A stretch of DNA of 64,000 bases from Methanomicrobiales archaeon HGW-Methanomicrobiales-3 (lineage in GTDB: Archaea > Halobacteriota > Methanomicrobia > Methanomicrobiales > Methanospirillaceae): assembly GCA_002839605.1 (NCBI GenBank), contig PGYK01000008.1, forward strand, positions 62,001 to 126,000. The letters are read 5' to 3'. Within the stretch, counting starts at the first letter, position 1; each line of letters opens with the position of its first letter. The notes beneath the pieces are model-generated. The model did not search any database and was not told the origin of the DNA. It saw only the letters and a list, made by a program, of their open reading frames with translations. The position numbers and the translations under genes were made by a program. Below, in pieces: positions 51,643 to 59,724 of the stretch.

Positions 51643-52473
51643 ATGACAGATGTTTTTGCAGGAAAGATTGCAGTCGTGACCGGGGGCACCTCCGGAATCG
51701 GCTACGCGGTAGCAGAAGAATTGTTAAAACGCGGCGCAACGGTCTGGGTAATCGGCAGCCGTCAGGAGAGCGTTGAGAAGGCGAAAGTGTCCTTTGGCAG
51801 GTATGCGAACGCACGGTTTGCGGCCGTGGATGTAACCGTTGCCGATGAGGTACGGGGGATGATCGAGACCTGCGTGCGGGAGTCCGGTCGTCTCGACTAC
51901 CTCTTCAACAATGCCGGCATCGGCATGACGCACCCGAGCGCGTACCTGACGCTCGACATGTGGAAGAAGGCCGTTGACCTCAACCTCTGGGGGGTCATCT
52001 ACGGGATCCATTTTTCCCTGCCGGTCATGCTTGCGCAGAAGAGCGGGCATATCGTGAACACCTCTTCCCTTGCCGGGATCCTCCCCCTGCCTTCCCAGAC
52101 CGTGTACTGTGCAACCAAGTTTGCCGTCACGGGTATGACCGAGGCGTTGCGCTACGAATATGCAGATTATGGCATCGCGTTTACGAGTGTCTGCCCGGCC
52201 AATGTCGCAACTGCAATCTTTGGCAAAGCCGAGGTCCCAAAAGAGGCAATTCCGGCCGATGAGGCGGCGCGGACGATCCTTGCAGGTGTTGAGAAGAAAG
52301 AGGGGATCATCATCTTACCGGCATTTGCAAAAACCCTGTACGAACGCCTCTCAAAAGACCCGGAACTGAAGGAAAAGTTCATGCTCGAGTATGCGAAGCG
52401 CCGCAACGAAGGATGGGTAAAATGTGTTCCCTACCTGGGTGTCCCGGATGATATCCTGGAAATGAGCCGGTAA
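51643..52473 (+). CDS. Short-chain dehydrogenase/reductase 2
   Basis: This 276-residue SDR has the same N-terminus (MTDVFAGKIAVVTGGTSGIG), NNAGIG and the catalytic TVYCATKFAVTGM. From about residue 50 it differs from SDR 1, with distinct substrate loops and C-terminus, so the pair is not redundant. The ATG at 51643 is chosen over an in-frame 51595 start because it aligns with SDR 1. It lies 78 nt after SDR 1. Confidence 0.87.
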   Translation: MTDVFAGKIAVVTGGTSGIGYAVAEELLKRGATVWVIGSRQESVEKAKVSFGRYANARFAAVDVTVADEVRGMIETCVRESGRLDYLFNNAGIGMTHPSAYLTLDMWKKAVDLNLWGVIYGIHFSLPVMLAQKSGHIVNTSSLAGILPLPSQTVYCATKFAVTGMTEALRYEYADYGIAFTSVCPANVATAIFGKAEVPKEAIPADEAARTILAGVEKKEGIIILPAFAKTLYERLSKDPELKEKFMLEYAKRRNEGWVKCVPYLGVPDDILEMSR

Positions 52474-52807
52474 GATCCATGGTGTAAAAGACCCGGGCAG
52501 AACCCGGGTATGCCTTTTTTTACAACCGGAAATCTCTCCATCCCGGATCCTTTGTGTATTTCTTAATTCCCTCCGGGTTTTCATCATTCCCATTCGTGAT
52601 GCATACCTCATCACCAACACGGTGTTTTAGGGTACTGGCACATTCGTTTCCGGAGGGATAGCAGGGATGGTGATCGCGCGGGTGGGTACGCAGCCTTTGA
52701 GTGGGTAAAAGCGGCAGGTGAGGGTCCTTTTTTCCGGCCGGGCACAGCATCCATCCCGGAAAAAGAACAGCATTTATCCTTTTAAGATACCAACGAACGA
52801 TCGATTT
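52474..52807. other. Intergenic, no gene
   Basis: The only signal is a TATA-like CATTTATCC at about 52769, ahead of the ATG at 52808. Confidence 0.4.
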
Positions 52808-53308
52808 ATGCGAAACATTGTCCTCATCGGTATGCCGGGTTCCGGGAAGAGCACGGTCGGCGTCCTGCTGGCAAAGACCCTGGGCAGGAAGTTCATCGAC
52901 ACGGACATCCGTATCCAGGAGGCCACCGGCCGGCTCCTGCAGGAGATCATTGACCATGACGGGGTCGAGGCTTTCCTCAAAATCGAGGAGGATACGGTTC
53001 TTGCCCTCCACCGGCACCGGGCAGTCATCGCTACGGGCGGCAGCGTGGTTTACAGCCGCAAAGCCATGGAACACCAAAAAGCGCATGGCGTTGTCGTGTA
53101 CCTGCAGGTATCGTTTGATGAGATTGAGCGCCGGCTCAACAACATCACCACGCGGGGAATCGTGCTTCACTCTGGCCAGTCTCTCCGTGACCTGTTCGAT
53201 GAGCGGGTCCCGCTCTACGCGCAGTACGCGGATATCACCATCAACTGCACCGACAATCATTTCGAGGACTGTGTCAGGAAGATTGTCCATGAGCTGAAGA
53301 CGTTTTAG
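52808..53308 (+). CDS. Shikimate kinase-like NMP-kinase-fold protein (bacterial AroK type)
   Basis: This 166-residue protein has a P-loop NIVLIGMPGSGKSTVGVLLA (residues 3-22) and the AroK-type DTDIRIQEATGRLLQEII (residues ~35-52). The RVPLYAQYADITI C-terminal motif keeps the Arg of the lid/base region. Differences from active shikimate kinases: the usual FR-x-x-E is FLKIE (R missing), and the GGG loop is TGGS. Archaea usually use a GHMP-type shikimate kinase, so this may be a related kinase with another substrate. Confidence 0.72.
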   Translation: MRNIVLIGMPGSGKSTVGVLLAKTLGRKFIDTDIRIQEATGRLLQEIIDHDGVEAFLKIEEDTVLALHRHRAVIATGGSVVYSRKAMEHQKAHGVVVYLQVSFDEIERRLNNITTRGIVLHSGQSLRDLFDERVPLYAQYADITINCTDNHFEDCVRKIVHELKTF

Positions 53309-53411
53309 AGAGAGCTCCGGCTGACATTCTGAATCTGAACAATCGGGTTCCACCTCACGGTGTGCGGCACAAAGGATTTACACCCAGAGCACGACCTCAG
53401 CGTGACCAGTT

Positions 53412-54080
53412 ATGACGTATCATCCCGGCCCTGCGGAAATCCTCATCATCCTCATCGTTGCCTCTTCCCTTGCGGGGTGCACTGCAACAACCCCGCCGGC
53501 ACCGGAGACCGGCTCGGTCCAGGTTACGTCATCTCCTTCCGGAGCGGAGGTCTATCTTGATTCCGAGTATCGTGGCACCACGCCGGTCACCATCCCCTCA
53601 GTAGCAGCCGGCAACCATATCGTGGAGGTACGGCTCACTGGTTATGAACGCTGGACTGCACCGGTTACGGTCACGACCGGAAGCACCGCCACGCTTCCGG
53701 CCCTGCTCGTTCCCATCCCTGCAACCCTCCCGGTCACGTTTGCTCCTGCAAAAAGCGTGACTCCCCCGCCCGGGACCCCGCAGATTCATGTGGACGGGTA
53801 CTGGACGTACCCGCCAGGAACTGATACAACGGTCAATCCGGTCCTGCTCATTATTCATACGGAGGCTTTCAATGTTGGCTCGGGCGATGCCCGCGAGGTA
53901 ACGGTCTCGGCCAACCTCTGGTATGAAGGACGCATGGTCTGCTGGAACACGGTGTACCTCGGGACGCTCCTTTCCGGTGGCCATGTTGCACGGGACTCGA
54001 TGGTCTCGTGCACGCTGCCGTCCCCGATAACCAGTGCGGATATCAGTATCCGGTTCGACAACCTTGTCGTCAGCGCGTAG
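53412..54080 (+). CDS. PEGA-domain lipoprotein
   Basis: This 222-residue lipoprotein has a lipobox ASSLAGCTAT (Cys ~22), one PEGA domain (TSSPSGAEVYLDSEYRGTTP, residues ~38-57; through to LTGYERWTAPVTV), and a C-terminal beta domain. It is the third PEGA protein in the window and the only lipid-anchored one. Probable cell-surface structural role. Confidence 0.8.
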   Translation: MTYHPGPAEILIILIVASSLAGCTATTPPAPETGSVQVTSSPSGAEVYLDSEYRGTTPVTIPSVAAGNHIVEVRLTGYERWTAPVTVTTGSTATLPALLVPIPATLPVTFAPAKSVTPPPGTPQIHVDGYWTYPPGTDTTVNPVLLIIHTEAFNVGSGDAREVTVSANLWYEGRMVCWNTVYLGTLLSGGHVARDSMVSCTLPSPITSADISIRFDNLVVSA

Positions 54081-54241
54081 GGCGGGGGATTCTCCGCTCA
54101 CTTTTCCGGATGGGTAAATTTTCGCCCTGATGAAATTATCCATAAGCCCAGCCACTATCAGGGCTTCTTTTTGGTCTCCGACATCTCTTCAGACCAATTC
54201 CCAAAAAAAGTACATCTGCCCACAGGATGTTACCTGCGGGA

Positions 54242-54388
54242 TTATTTGCTGCTGTCGTACCCGCACCGCTTGCAGCGGTAGGAGCCGTCAGGCTTCTCTA
54301 CGATATTGGGATCCTGGCACCGGTCACAGATCGCCCGGTCCTTCTTCACCCGCAGCTTCTGCGGTTGTTTCTCGATTGGTTCATCCAT
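54242..54388 (-). CDS. Mini zinc-ribbon protein (48 residues)
   Basis: A short gene, MDEPIEKQPQKLRVKKDRAI followed by CDRCQDPNIVEKPDGSYRC and KRCGYDSSK, gives a complete Cys-x2-Cys...Cys-x2-Cys zinc ribbon. The regular spacing and basic N-terminus support a real protein that binds nucleic acid or serves as a partner. No family name is claimed. It is convergent with the PEGA lipoprotein and divergent from the GIY-YIG gene. Confidence 0.7.
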   Translation of the reverse strand: MDEPIEKQPQKLRVKKDRAICDRCQDPNIVEKPDGSYRCKRCGYDSSK

Positions 54389-54482
54389 AAGGATTGATTG
54401 GCAGGAAGGCTCGATAAAGATATTCGTCTGGATCCTCTACCCGCACCCTTATGCCCCTCCCCGCCCAATTCCTTACCAATCA

Positions 54483-55472
54483 ATGTCTCCTGATTCCGAA
54501 CCGACCCGGCTCCCCGTGCCGGATACCAATCCCGTTCCCGAATACATCTCAGAAGTCTGGCTCGACCTTGACTGGTCCCCGTGGGTACCGTTCGATGCCC
54601 CGCGGGAATTCTTCTACATCCCAAAAGAACCCGGCGTCTACCGCATACGGCCGGCAGGTGAGGACTTTCTGATGTATATCGGAGAGACCGGCCAGTCCCT
54701 GCACAAGAAACTCGCCGAGTTCCGGCAGGCGCTGCGGCGCGCGGACCTGATGCCCTGGAGTGACCCGCACGAGGCAGCACCGTGCCTGTGGGCATACTGG
54801 GTGGAATGGGCGATTGAGAGATCCCGTGAAACGTCAAAAGATCCAATCCCTGGATCTGATGATGAACCGGACCCGCCAAAGCCGGTGATGTTTGAATTCT
54901 CTGCAGCCCCGCTTGACGCGTCACCGGCCGGTCGCAAGGGGATGGCAGCCTTCATGCTCTACCGGTACCGGCAGGATCATGGCGAATCCCCGGTCTGTAA
55001 CTTCGGGCGGTTCCACCCCCGGTACCGGAGGTCATCCACCCGCAGGGAAGGGCGTCGCGGTGCAAAACTGGAAGATGGGCAGAAGGATAACCCGGCAGGT
55101 TTTTTAAGCATCCCGCCGCTTCCTGTTGAAGGCACCTGCGGAAGCAGCGACTGGATGGGTCTTGAGTGGAGCACGAAAACCGCCCTCACTCCCGAAAACG
55201 TTCACGAGGTTGCTCATGGTGCCGGCCTGTATCTCATAACTGATGCAGTTTCTCAGGAGATCCTGGATATCGGCCAGTCTTCCGATCTCAGGAAGCGCCT
55301 CCTGGATGAGTGTAAAAAGGACCGGGAAGGCCGGGGGCTGGAGTTCTCGTTTCAGATTGTCGGGGAGTCTGTCTTCCCTCACAATCTCAAAGAACTGGAA
55401 TGCGATCTTATCGGGAATTTCTTCGAGCAGAACCGGATGGCGCCGGAGTTGCGGTACCGCAATACCCGGTAA
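54483..55472 (+). CDS. Protein with two GIY-YIG-like domains
   Basis: This 329-residue protein has a first GIY-YIG-like unit, EPGVYRIRPAGEDFLMYIGE then TGQSLHKKLAEF (residues ~42-75), lacking the usual arginine. A second unit near 250-330 has AGLYLITDAVSQEILDIGQS, SDLRKRLLDECKK, and LKELECDLIGNFFEQ with a following Asn-rich end (PELRYRN). The second domain keeps Tyr, Gly, Arg, Glu and Asn positions of an active GIY-YIG nuclease. Use in repair or restriction is not evident from the neighbours. The start at 54483 follows an AT-poor leader. Confidence 0.65.
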   Translation: MSPDSEPTRLPVPDTNPVPEYISEVWLDLDWSPWVPFDAPREFFYIPKEPGVYRIRPAGEDFLMYIGETGQSLHKKLAEFRQALRRADLMPWSDPHEAAPCLWAYWVEWAIERSRETSKDPIPGSDDEPDPPKPVMFEFSAAPLDASPAGRKGMAAFMLYRYRQDHGESPVCNFGRFHPRYRRSSTRREGRRGAKLEDGQKDNPAGFLSIPPLPVEGTCGSSDWMGLEWSTKTALTPENVHEVAHGAGLYLITDAVSQEILDIGQSSDLRKRLLDECKKDREGRGLEFSFQIVGESVFPHNLKELECDLIGNFFEQNRMAPELRYRNTR

Positions 55473-55536
55473 CTGTTTTTTGAATAATCAGGGATGAACC
55501 GGGTGAGCTTGTACCGGGTCCTCCAGAAGTAATTTC

Positions 55537-57111
55537 CTAAAGGATAAGCATCACGCAGAGCATGATGCCGGTGAGAAGGGTGAGGATAAGTGCAACCGGG
55601 GCCACTTTCCTGATAACTTCGCCCTCGATTCCCAGTTTATCGATGACTGCTGCGGCATTAAGGATCTTGGCAATGGCAACACCGGAGGCAATCCCCCCGC
55701 CAACCGCGTGGGCCGCATAGACCGGCATGAAATCAAGGTGCAGAACCTCGGTGGATTTTTGCAGGATCCCGTAGAACATCACGTTCGATGACGTCTCCGA
55801 GCCGGAGATGAAGGAACCGAGTATGCCCAGCGTCGGGCTGACGAGCGGAAAGGCAATCCCGAAGAAGAGGGCGAGGGAGAGGCCGATCACCGCGTTCATG
55901 TTGAGCGCGTCTGTTCCTGGTGTTGCAACAAGCGCCCCGTTTATCACCGACTGGCCCGACCAGTCCATGACGAATGCGATTGCAAAGAAGACCATGGCGG
56001 CAAGGGTTGGGCTCCATGCCCGCTTCATCCAGAGGGAGAGGATCCCATAAGCCTCGTTCCGGCTCCGGATCAGCAGCGGGGCGGAGATGAGTGTGCTGAC
56101 CAGCACCCAGAAGTATGCCTGGTTGAGGAGTTTTAAGTCAACAATTTTCCCTGCTGCAACGGTCACCACCTGGGCCGGGCCAAGGATACTGTACAGGCCG
56201 GCCTGGATGATCGGGATACTGATGATGACGGCAAACAGGACAAGCAGAATCCAGGGGAATGCCGCTTTCCAGAGCGGCATGCTGCCCGGGGGGACCTGTT
56301 GCTGCGGCGCAATGGTAATTTCCGGGGCACGCCGGCAGCGGAGAGTACGCATCAGGAAGAGTGCGGCGATGGTGACGAGACCTGAAAAGACCCCGACAAG
56401 CCCGATCGCCGATGCCGGCAGGAGATGCACGAACAGGATCGCAGAGAACCCGAGCGTGAGGCCGGCAACGATTGCCGTGCCAAACCCTTTCCGTATCCCG
56501 TCAAACCCGTCAGCTACCCAGAGCATGCCCAGCGCAAGACCGGTCGAGATGACCGGCAGGAAGAGGGCAACCGAAGAACCCAGCTCTCTGGCATCAAACC
56601 CGAACGCCGATGCCGGGATGGTAATCGGCACGGCAAGGAGTGAGAATGAGGTGAGCGGATCGTACCCGAGGCAGGGGAGGGCGACTGCCGCAATTGGTGA
56701 GAACCCGAGCGCCATCATGATGGGCGGCAGCATCGTTACCGGGGTTGCACCAATAGAGACCAAGAACGACCCGAACCCGACGTTCAGGATCATGATCTGC
56801 TCGTAGCGTTCGGCAGCAATGGATCTGATATAGGCCGTGATGCGGGTAATTGCACCTGTCAGGTCCATCATCGTCACCTGCAGGATGGTAAAGAGCACCA
56901 TTAACGATATGCCAAACGATGAGAGGATGCCTGCCCACGAAGCGGCAATGGCGACATCGGGTGATGTCTGGAAGAAGATAACTGCCACGACAATGGTAAG
57001 AAGCCAGCCGATGACTGCCATCAGTGTCCCGGATTGATGGAGAAGGACGAGACCAATAAAGATGACAACGATGGGAAGGATTGCGAGAATAAACAGATGA
57101 AGAAGATCCAC
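55537..57111 (-). CDS. L-lactate permease-family (LctP) transporter
   Basis: This 524-residue protein has about 13 membrane helices and the LctP signature GFGSFLVSIGATPVTMLPPI (residues ~110-129). It would import lactate or glycolate by H+ symport. A GTG start at 57111 (VDLLHLFILAILPIVVIF) follows an AAGGATATC ribosome site; the frame is open to 57189. It is divergent from the symporter gene, so the two may share control. Confidence 0.87.
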   Translation of the reverse strand: MDLLHLFILAILPIVVIFIGLVLLHQSGTLMAVIGWLLTIVVAVIFFQTSPDVAIAASWAGILSSFGISLMVLFTILQVTMMDLTGAITRITAYIRSIAAERYEQIMILNVGFGSFLVSIGATPVTMLPPIMMALGFSPIAAVALPCLGYDPLTSFSLLAVPITIPASAFGFDARELGSSVALFLPVISTGLALGMLWVADGFDGIRKGFGTAIVAGLTLGFSAILFVHLLPASAIGLVGVFSGLVTIAALFLMRTLRCRRAPEITIAPQQQVPPGSMPLWKAAFPWILLVLFAVIISIPIIQAGLYSILGPAQVVTVAAGKIVDLKLLNQAYFWVLVSTLISAPLLIRSRNEAYGILSLWMKRAWSPTLAAMVFFAIAFVMDWSGQSVINGALVATPGTDALNMNAVIGLSLALFFGIAFPLVSPTLGILGSFISGSETSSNVMFYGILQKSTEVLHLDFMPVYAAHAVGGGIASGVAIAKILNAAAVIDKLGIEGEVIRKVAPVALILTLLTGIMLCVMLIL

Positions 57112-57251
57112 GATATCCTTACCCCGGCAGTACCTGAACAGAAAATTCTGGTATCTGCGGTGATAACCATTTCGCTTTTGCCGTTGCAAGATACCGGATC
57201 ATTTTACCCGAATCACTCCCCGGTAGCAACACATTCCGAGTGTGTTAAATA

Positions 57252-57263
57252 GTAGCATGCTAC
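57252..57263. promoter_or_regulatory. 12-bp palindrome in the divergent spacer
   Basis: GTAGCATGCTAC, perfect inverted repeat, lies 17 nt before the ATG of the small accessory peptide, near a TTAAATA TATA-like element at 57245. Likely operator for the symporter operon. Confidence 0.5.
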
Positions 57264-57279
57264 ACGCTAACAAGGTACT

Positions 57280-57384
57280 ATGTTCGGATTACCAGATGTT
57301 ACCATCGCTGCTGTTGGCAGCGTCGTTGTCATTGTCATTATTGCCCTGCTGTACTGGGGACTAACATTCCGGGGGCACGACTAA
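57280..57384 (+). CDS. Symporter small accessory peptide (34 residues)
   Basis: One hydrophobic helix with short polar ends, MFGLPDVTIAAVGSVVVIVI then IALLYWGLTFRGHD, lies 1 nt before the symporter ATG. It matches the small accessory protein found in front of SSS-family transporters in methanogens. It probably binds the transporter in the membrane. Confidence 0.75.
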   Translation: MFGLPDVTIAAVGSVVVIVIIALLYWGLTFRGHD

Positions 57385-57385
57385 C

Positions 57386-58909
57386 ATGGCAGATATTGGC
57401 ACCGTCATCATTGTCGCAATCTACTTCCTTGCCATGATCGGCATCGGGGCATGGGCATCGAAGAAGATCAAGAACACGGAAGATTACATTGTTGCCGGGC
57501 GATCGCTTGACTTCTGGGTCTTTGTTCTCCTCATGGTCGGGGCCGTTGCCTCGGGCATGTCGCTTCTCGGGGTCTCGGGTCTTGGGTTCAAGCTCGGGTG
57601 GCCCACCATCTGGGAGCAGATCTTTGTCCCGCTCTCCATCGGGTTCTGTATCATCTTCTTCGGGGTCAAGCTCCACACGATTGCACGGACCTCGGGCTAC
57701 ATGACGGTCCAGGACTACATGGCCCACCGGTACCAGAGCCCGGTCGCACTCCGCACCCTCTCGGCGGTTGCCGGCATCATCGTCTCTTTGATCTACCTCG
57801 TCGGGCAGTACACCGCGATCGCGATTGTCCTCATCGCCATCTTCAATATTCCGCTCTGGCTCGCGCTCGTCATCGCAACACTGGTCGTAACGGTCTACAC
57901 CGCGGTTGGCGGTATGTATGCCGTGGCATGGACCTCGGTTGTCCAGTCGGCAATCCTGCTTGTCGGGGTCTGCATCATGGCCCCGCTCATCATCTGGAAG
58001 GCAGGCGGCTTCACGCAGGTCAATGAGGCGATGGCGGCCGTCAACCCGAACCTTGTGATGCCCTGGAACCCGGCCGGCGCCTTTGCGCTGCCGTACGTGG
58101 TCTCCTTTGCGGTCCTCCTCATGGTCGGGCTTGCCTGCGCCCCCCACGTCATCAATAATATCCTGACCATCCGTGATGTGAAATTCTTCAAGTGGGCCCC
58201 GCTCATCGCCTTCGTTGTCTATGGCGTTGTCATGTTCCTCTTAAAATTCACCGGGTTTGCCGGAGCAGTCCTCGTCAAGGAAGGCACCATCGTGCTCCCC
58301 CAGGTCTCCAATGCCGGCGATTACGTTATCCTGAAAAGCATCGAGGCCGCTGTTCCCATCGAAGCGGTCTGGGCAGTCTTTGCCGTTATCGTGCTCGCAG
58401 CGGTCATGTCAACCACGGACCGGCTGATGCTCACCATCGGCTCGATGTTCTCGTGGGATATCTACAAGAAGATCCTCCGGCCCGATGCCCCTGATTCCCA
58501 GGTCCTCAATGTTTCCAAGATAGTGGTTGTCCTTGCCGCACTCATCTCCATGCTCCTTGCCATCAACCCGCCGGAGATGCTTGCCATCCTCATCTGGATG
58601 GGAATCGGCACCATGCTTGCCACCTTTGCCGTGCCGCTGCTTGCCGGACTCTACTGGCGTGGTGCAACCCGCGAAGGGGCGCTTGCCAGCATGGCCCTTG
58701 GCCTTGTTGCTGCGCTTCTTTTCGGCTTTTTGAACTACTTCAAAGTCGTGGCGCTTGGAATTGACTTTGCAAAGATCCCGCTGCACTTCTCGGCATACGC
58801 GTTCATCATCTCCATCATTGCCATGGTTGTTGTGAGCCTGCTCTCGAAAAAGACTGACGAGAAGATCCTCAACGAGACGCTCACGGGCTGGTATATCTCC
58901 AAAGACTAA
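57386..58909 (+). CDS. Sodium:solute symporter (SSS family)
   Basis: This 507-residue membrane protein has about 13 helices and resembles the acetate/proline/pantothenate branch of SSS. Sites include the N-terminal YIVAGRSLDFWVF and STTDRLMLTIGSMFSWD (residues ~353-369; helix 8/Na2 region). Na+ drives uptake of an organic acid or amino acid. It is cotranscribed with its accessory peptide. The substrate is unknown; lactate- or acetate-like compounds are suggested by the divergent LctP gene. Confidence 0.87.
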   Translation: MADIGTVIIVAIYFLAMIGIGAWASKKIKNTEDYIVAGRSLDFWVFVLLMVGAVASGMSLLGVSGLGFKLGWPTIWEQIFVPLSIGFCIIFFGVKLHTIARTSGYMTVQDYMAHRYQSPVALRTLSAVAGIIVSLIYLVGQYTAIAIVLIAIFNIPLWLALVIATLVVTVYTAVGGMYAVAWTSVVQSAILLVGVCIMAPLIIWKAGGFTQVNEAMAAVNPNLVMPWNPAGAFALPYVVSFAVLLMVGLACAPHVINNILTIRDVKFFKWAPLIAFVVYGVVMFLLKFTGFAGAVLVKEGTIVLPQVSNAGDYVILKSIEAAVPIEAVWAVFAVIVLAAVMSTTDRLMLTIGSMFSWDIYKKILRPDAPDSQVLNVSKIVVVLAALISMLLAINPPEMLAILIWMGIGTMLATFAVPLLAGLYWRGATREGALASMALGLVAALLFGFLNYFKVVALGIDFAKIPLHFSAYAFIISIIAMVVVSLLSKKTDEKILNETLTGWYISKD

Positions 58910-58990
58910 ATTTTTTGCAGGATAGTTATCAAAACCTTTTTTCGCTGTGCCGTAAAAGGTACCAAAAGACTCCCATAAGGTGATCTTCCG

Positions 58991-59680
58991 TTGCAGTTTT
59001 GTCCAAAGTGCGGCAGTGCCGTTGACCCGGATAAGAAGTTCTGTACCAACTGCGGTGCATCCTTAACGCCCGATCTGCCCGTAACAGAATCCCCGGCACC
59101 GGCCGCCCGTACCCCTGCCATCAGCCCGGCAACGGGACTTATTGCGGTTGCGGGTCTTGCTATCGTAATCCTCGCAATCGTCTTTCTCATCTACCCCCTG
59201 CTGACGGGATCCGGCATCCTCTCTTTTAGGGGTGATCCGGCCGCCCTATCACCTGTCCCGGAACCCACGACCGGCTCCTGGGCAGAAGTCATTACCGAAG
59301 AACCAACACCCATCCCCACAACCGAAGAACCGGTCACGACAACTGCGACTCCCACAACAAAACCGATACCGGTCCAGACAACAAAACCGGTTGTCTGCCC
59401 ATCAGACCGGGTCAAGTGCGATAATACCTGTGTTGACATACGGACTGACAGCAATAACTGCGGGCACTGCGGCAATGCCTGCCCCACCGGCCAGTTCTGC
59501 CTGAACGGAAACTGCATGAAGACCTGCTCTGCCGGCCAGACCAGTTGCCCGGACGGCTGTTTTGATCTCCGGAATGATCCCGATCACTGCGGCACCTGCA
59601 ATAACGACTGCCCCGCCGGCCTGCTCTGCAAAGAAGGGGAATGTCGTTCCCCGCTCACTCCCATGCCGGTCCCGGTCTGA
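58991..59680 (+). CDS. Zinc-ribbon membrane protein with Cys-rich outer domain
   Basis: This 229-residue protein starts with TTG: MQFCPKCGSAVDPDKKFCTN plus CGASL is a zinc ribbon. One helix follows (LIAVAGLAIVILAIVFLIYP, residues ~54-73), then a Pro/Thr linker and a C-terminal outer domain of two Cys repeats, with CDNTCVDIRTDSNNCGHCGN and CPDGCFDLRNDPDHCGTCNN-type spacing, resembling Stig1/EGF-like modules. A few ligand- or adhesion-type roles are possible. The TTG is the only start that keeps the first CxxC. Confidence 0.75.
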   Translation: MQFCPKCGSAVDPDKKFCTNCGASLTPDLPVTESPAPAARTPAISPATGLIAVAGLAIVILAIVFLIYPLLTGSGILSFRGDPAALSPVPEPTTGSWAEVITEEPTPIPTTEEPVTTTATPTTKPIPVQTTKPVVCPSDRVKCDNTCVDIRTDSNNCGHCGNACPTGQFCLNGNCMKTCSAGQTSCPDGCFDLRNDPDHCGTCNNDCPAGLLCKEGECRSPLTPMPVPV

Positions 59681-59693
59681 ACCAACCCGCACC

Positions 59694-59702
59694 AATATAA
59701 AT
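59694..59702 (+). promoter_or_regulatory. TATA box giving a leaderless transcript
   Basis: AATATAAAT is centred 27 nt before the GTG at 59725, typical of a leaderless archaeal mRNA. Confidence 0.5.
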
Positions 59703-59724
59703 TTTGCACGCCAACCGGTTGGGC

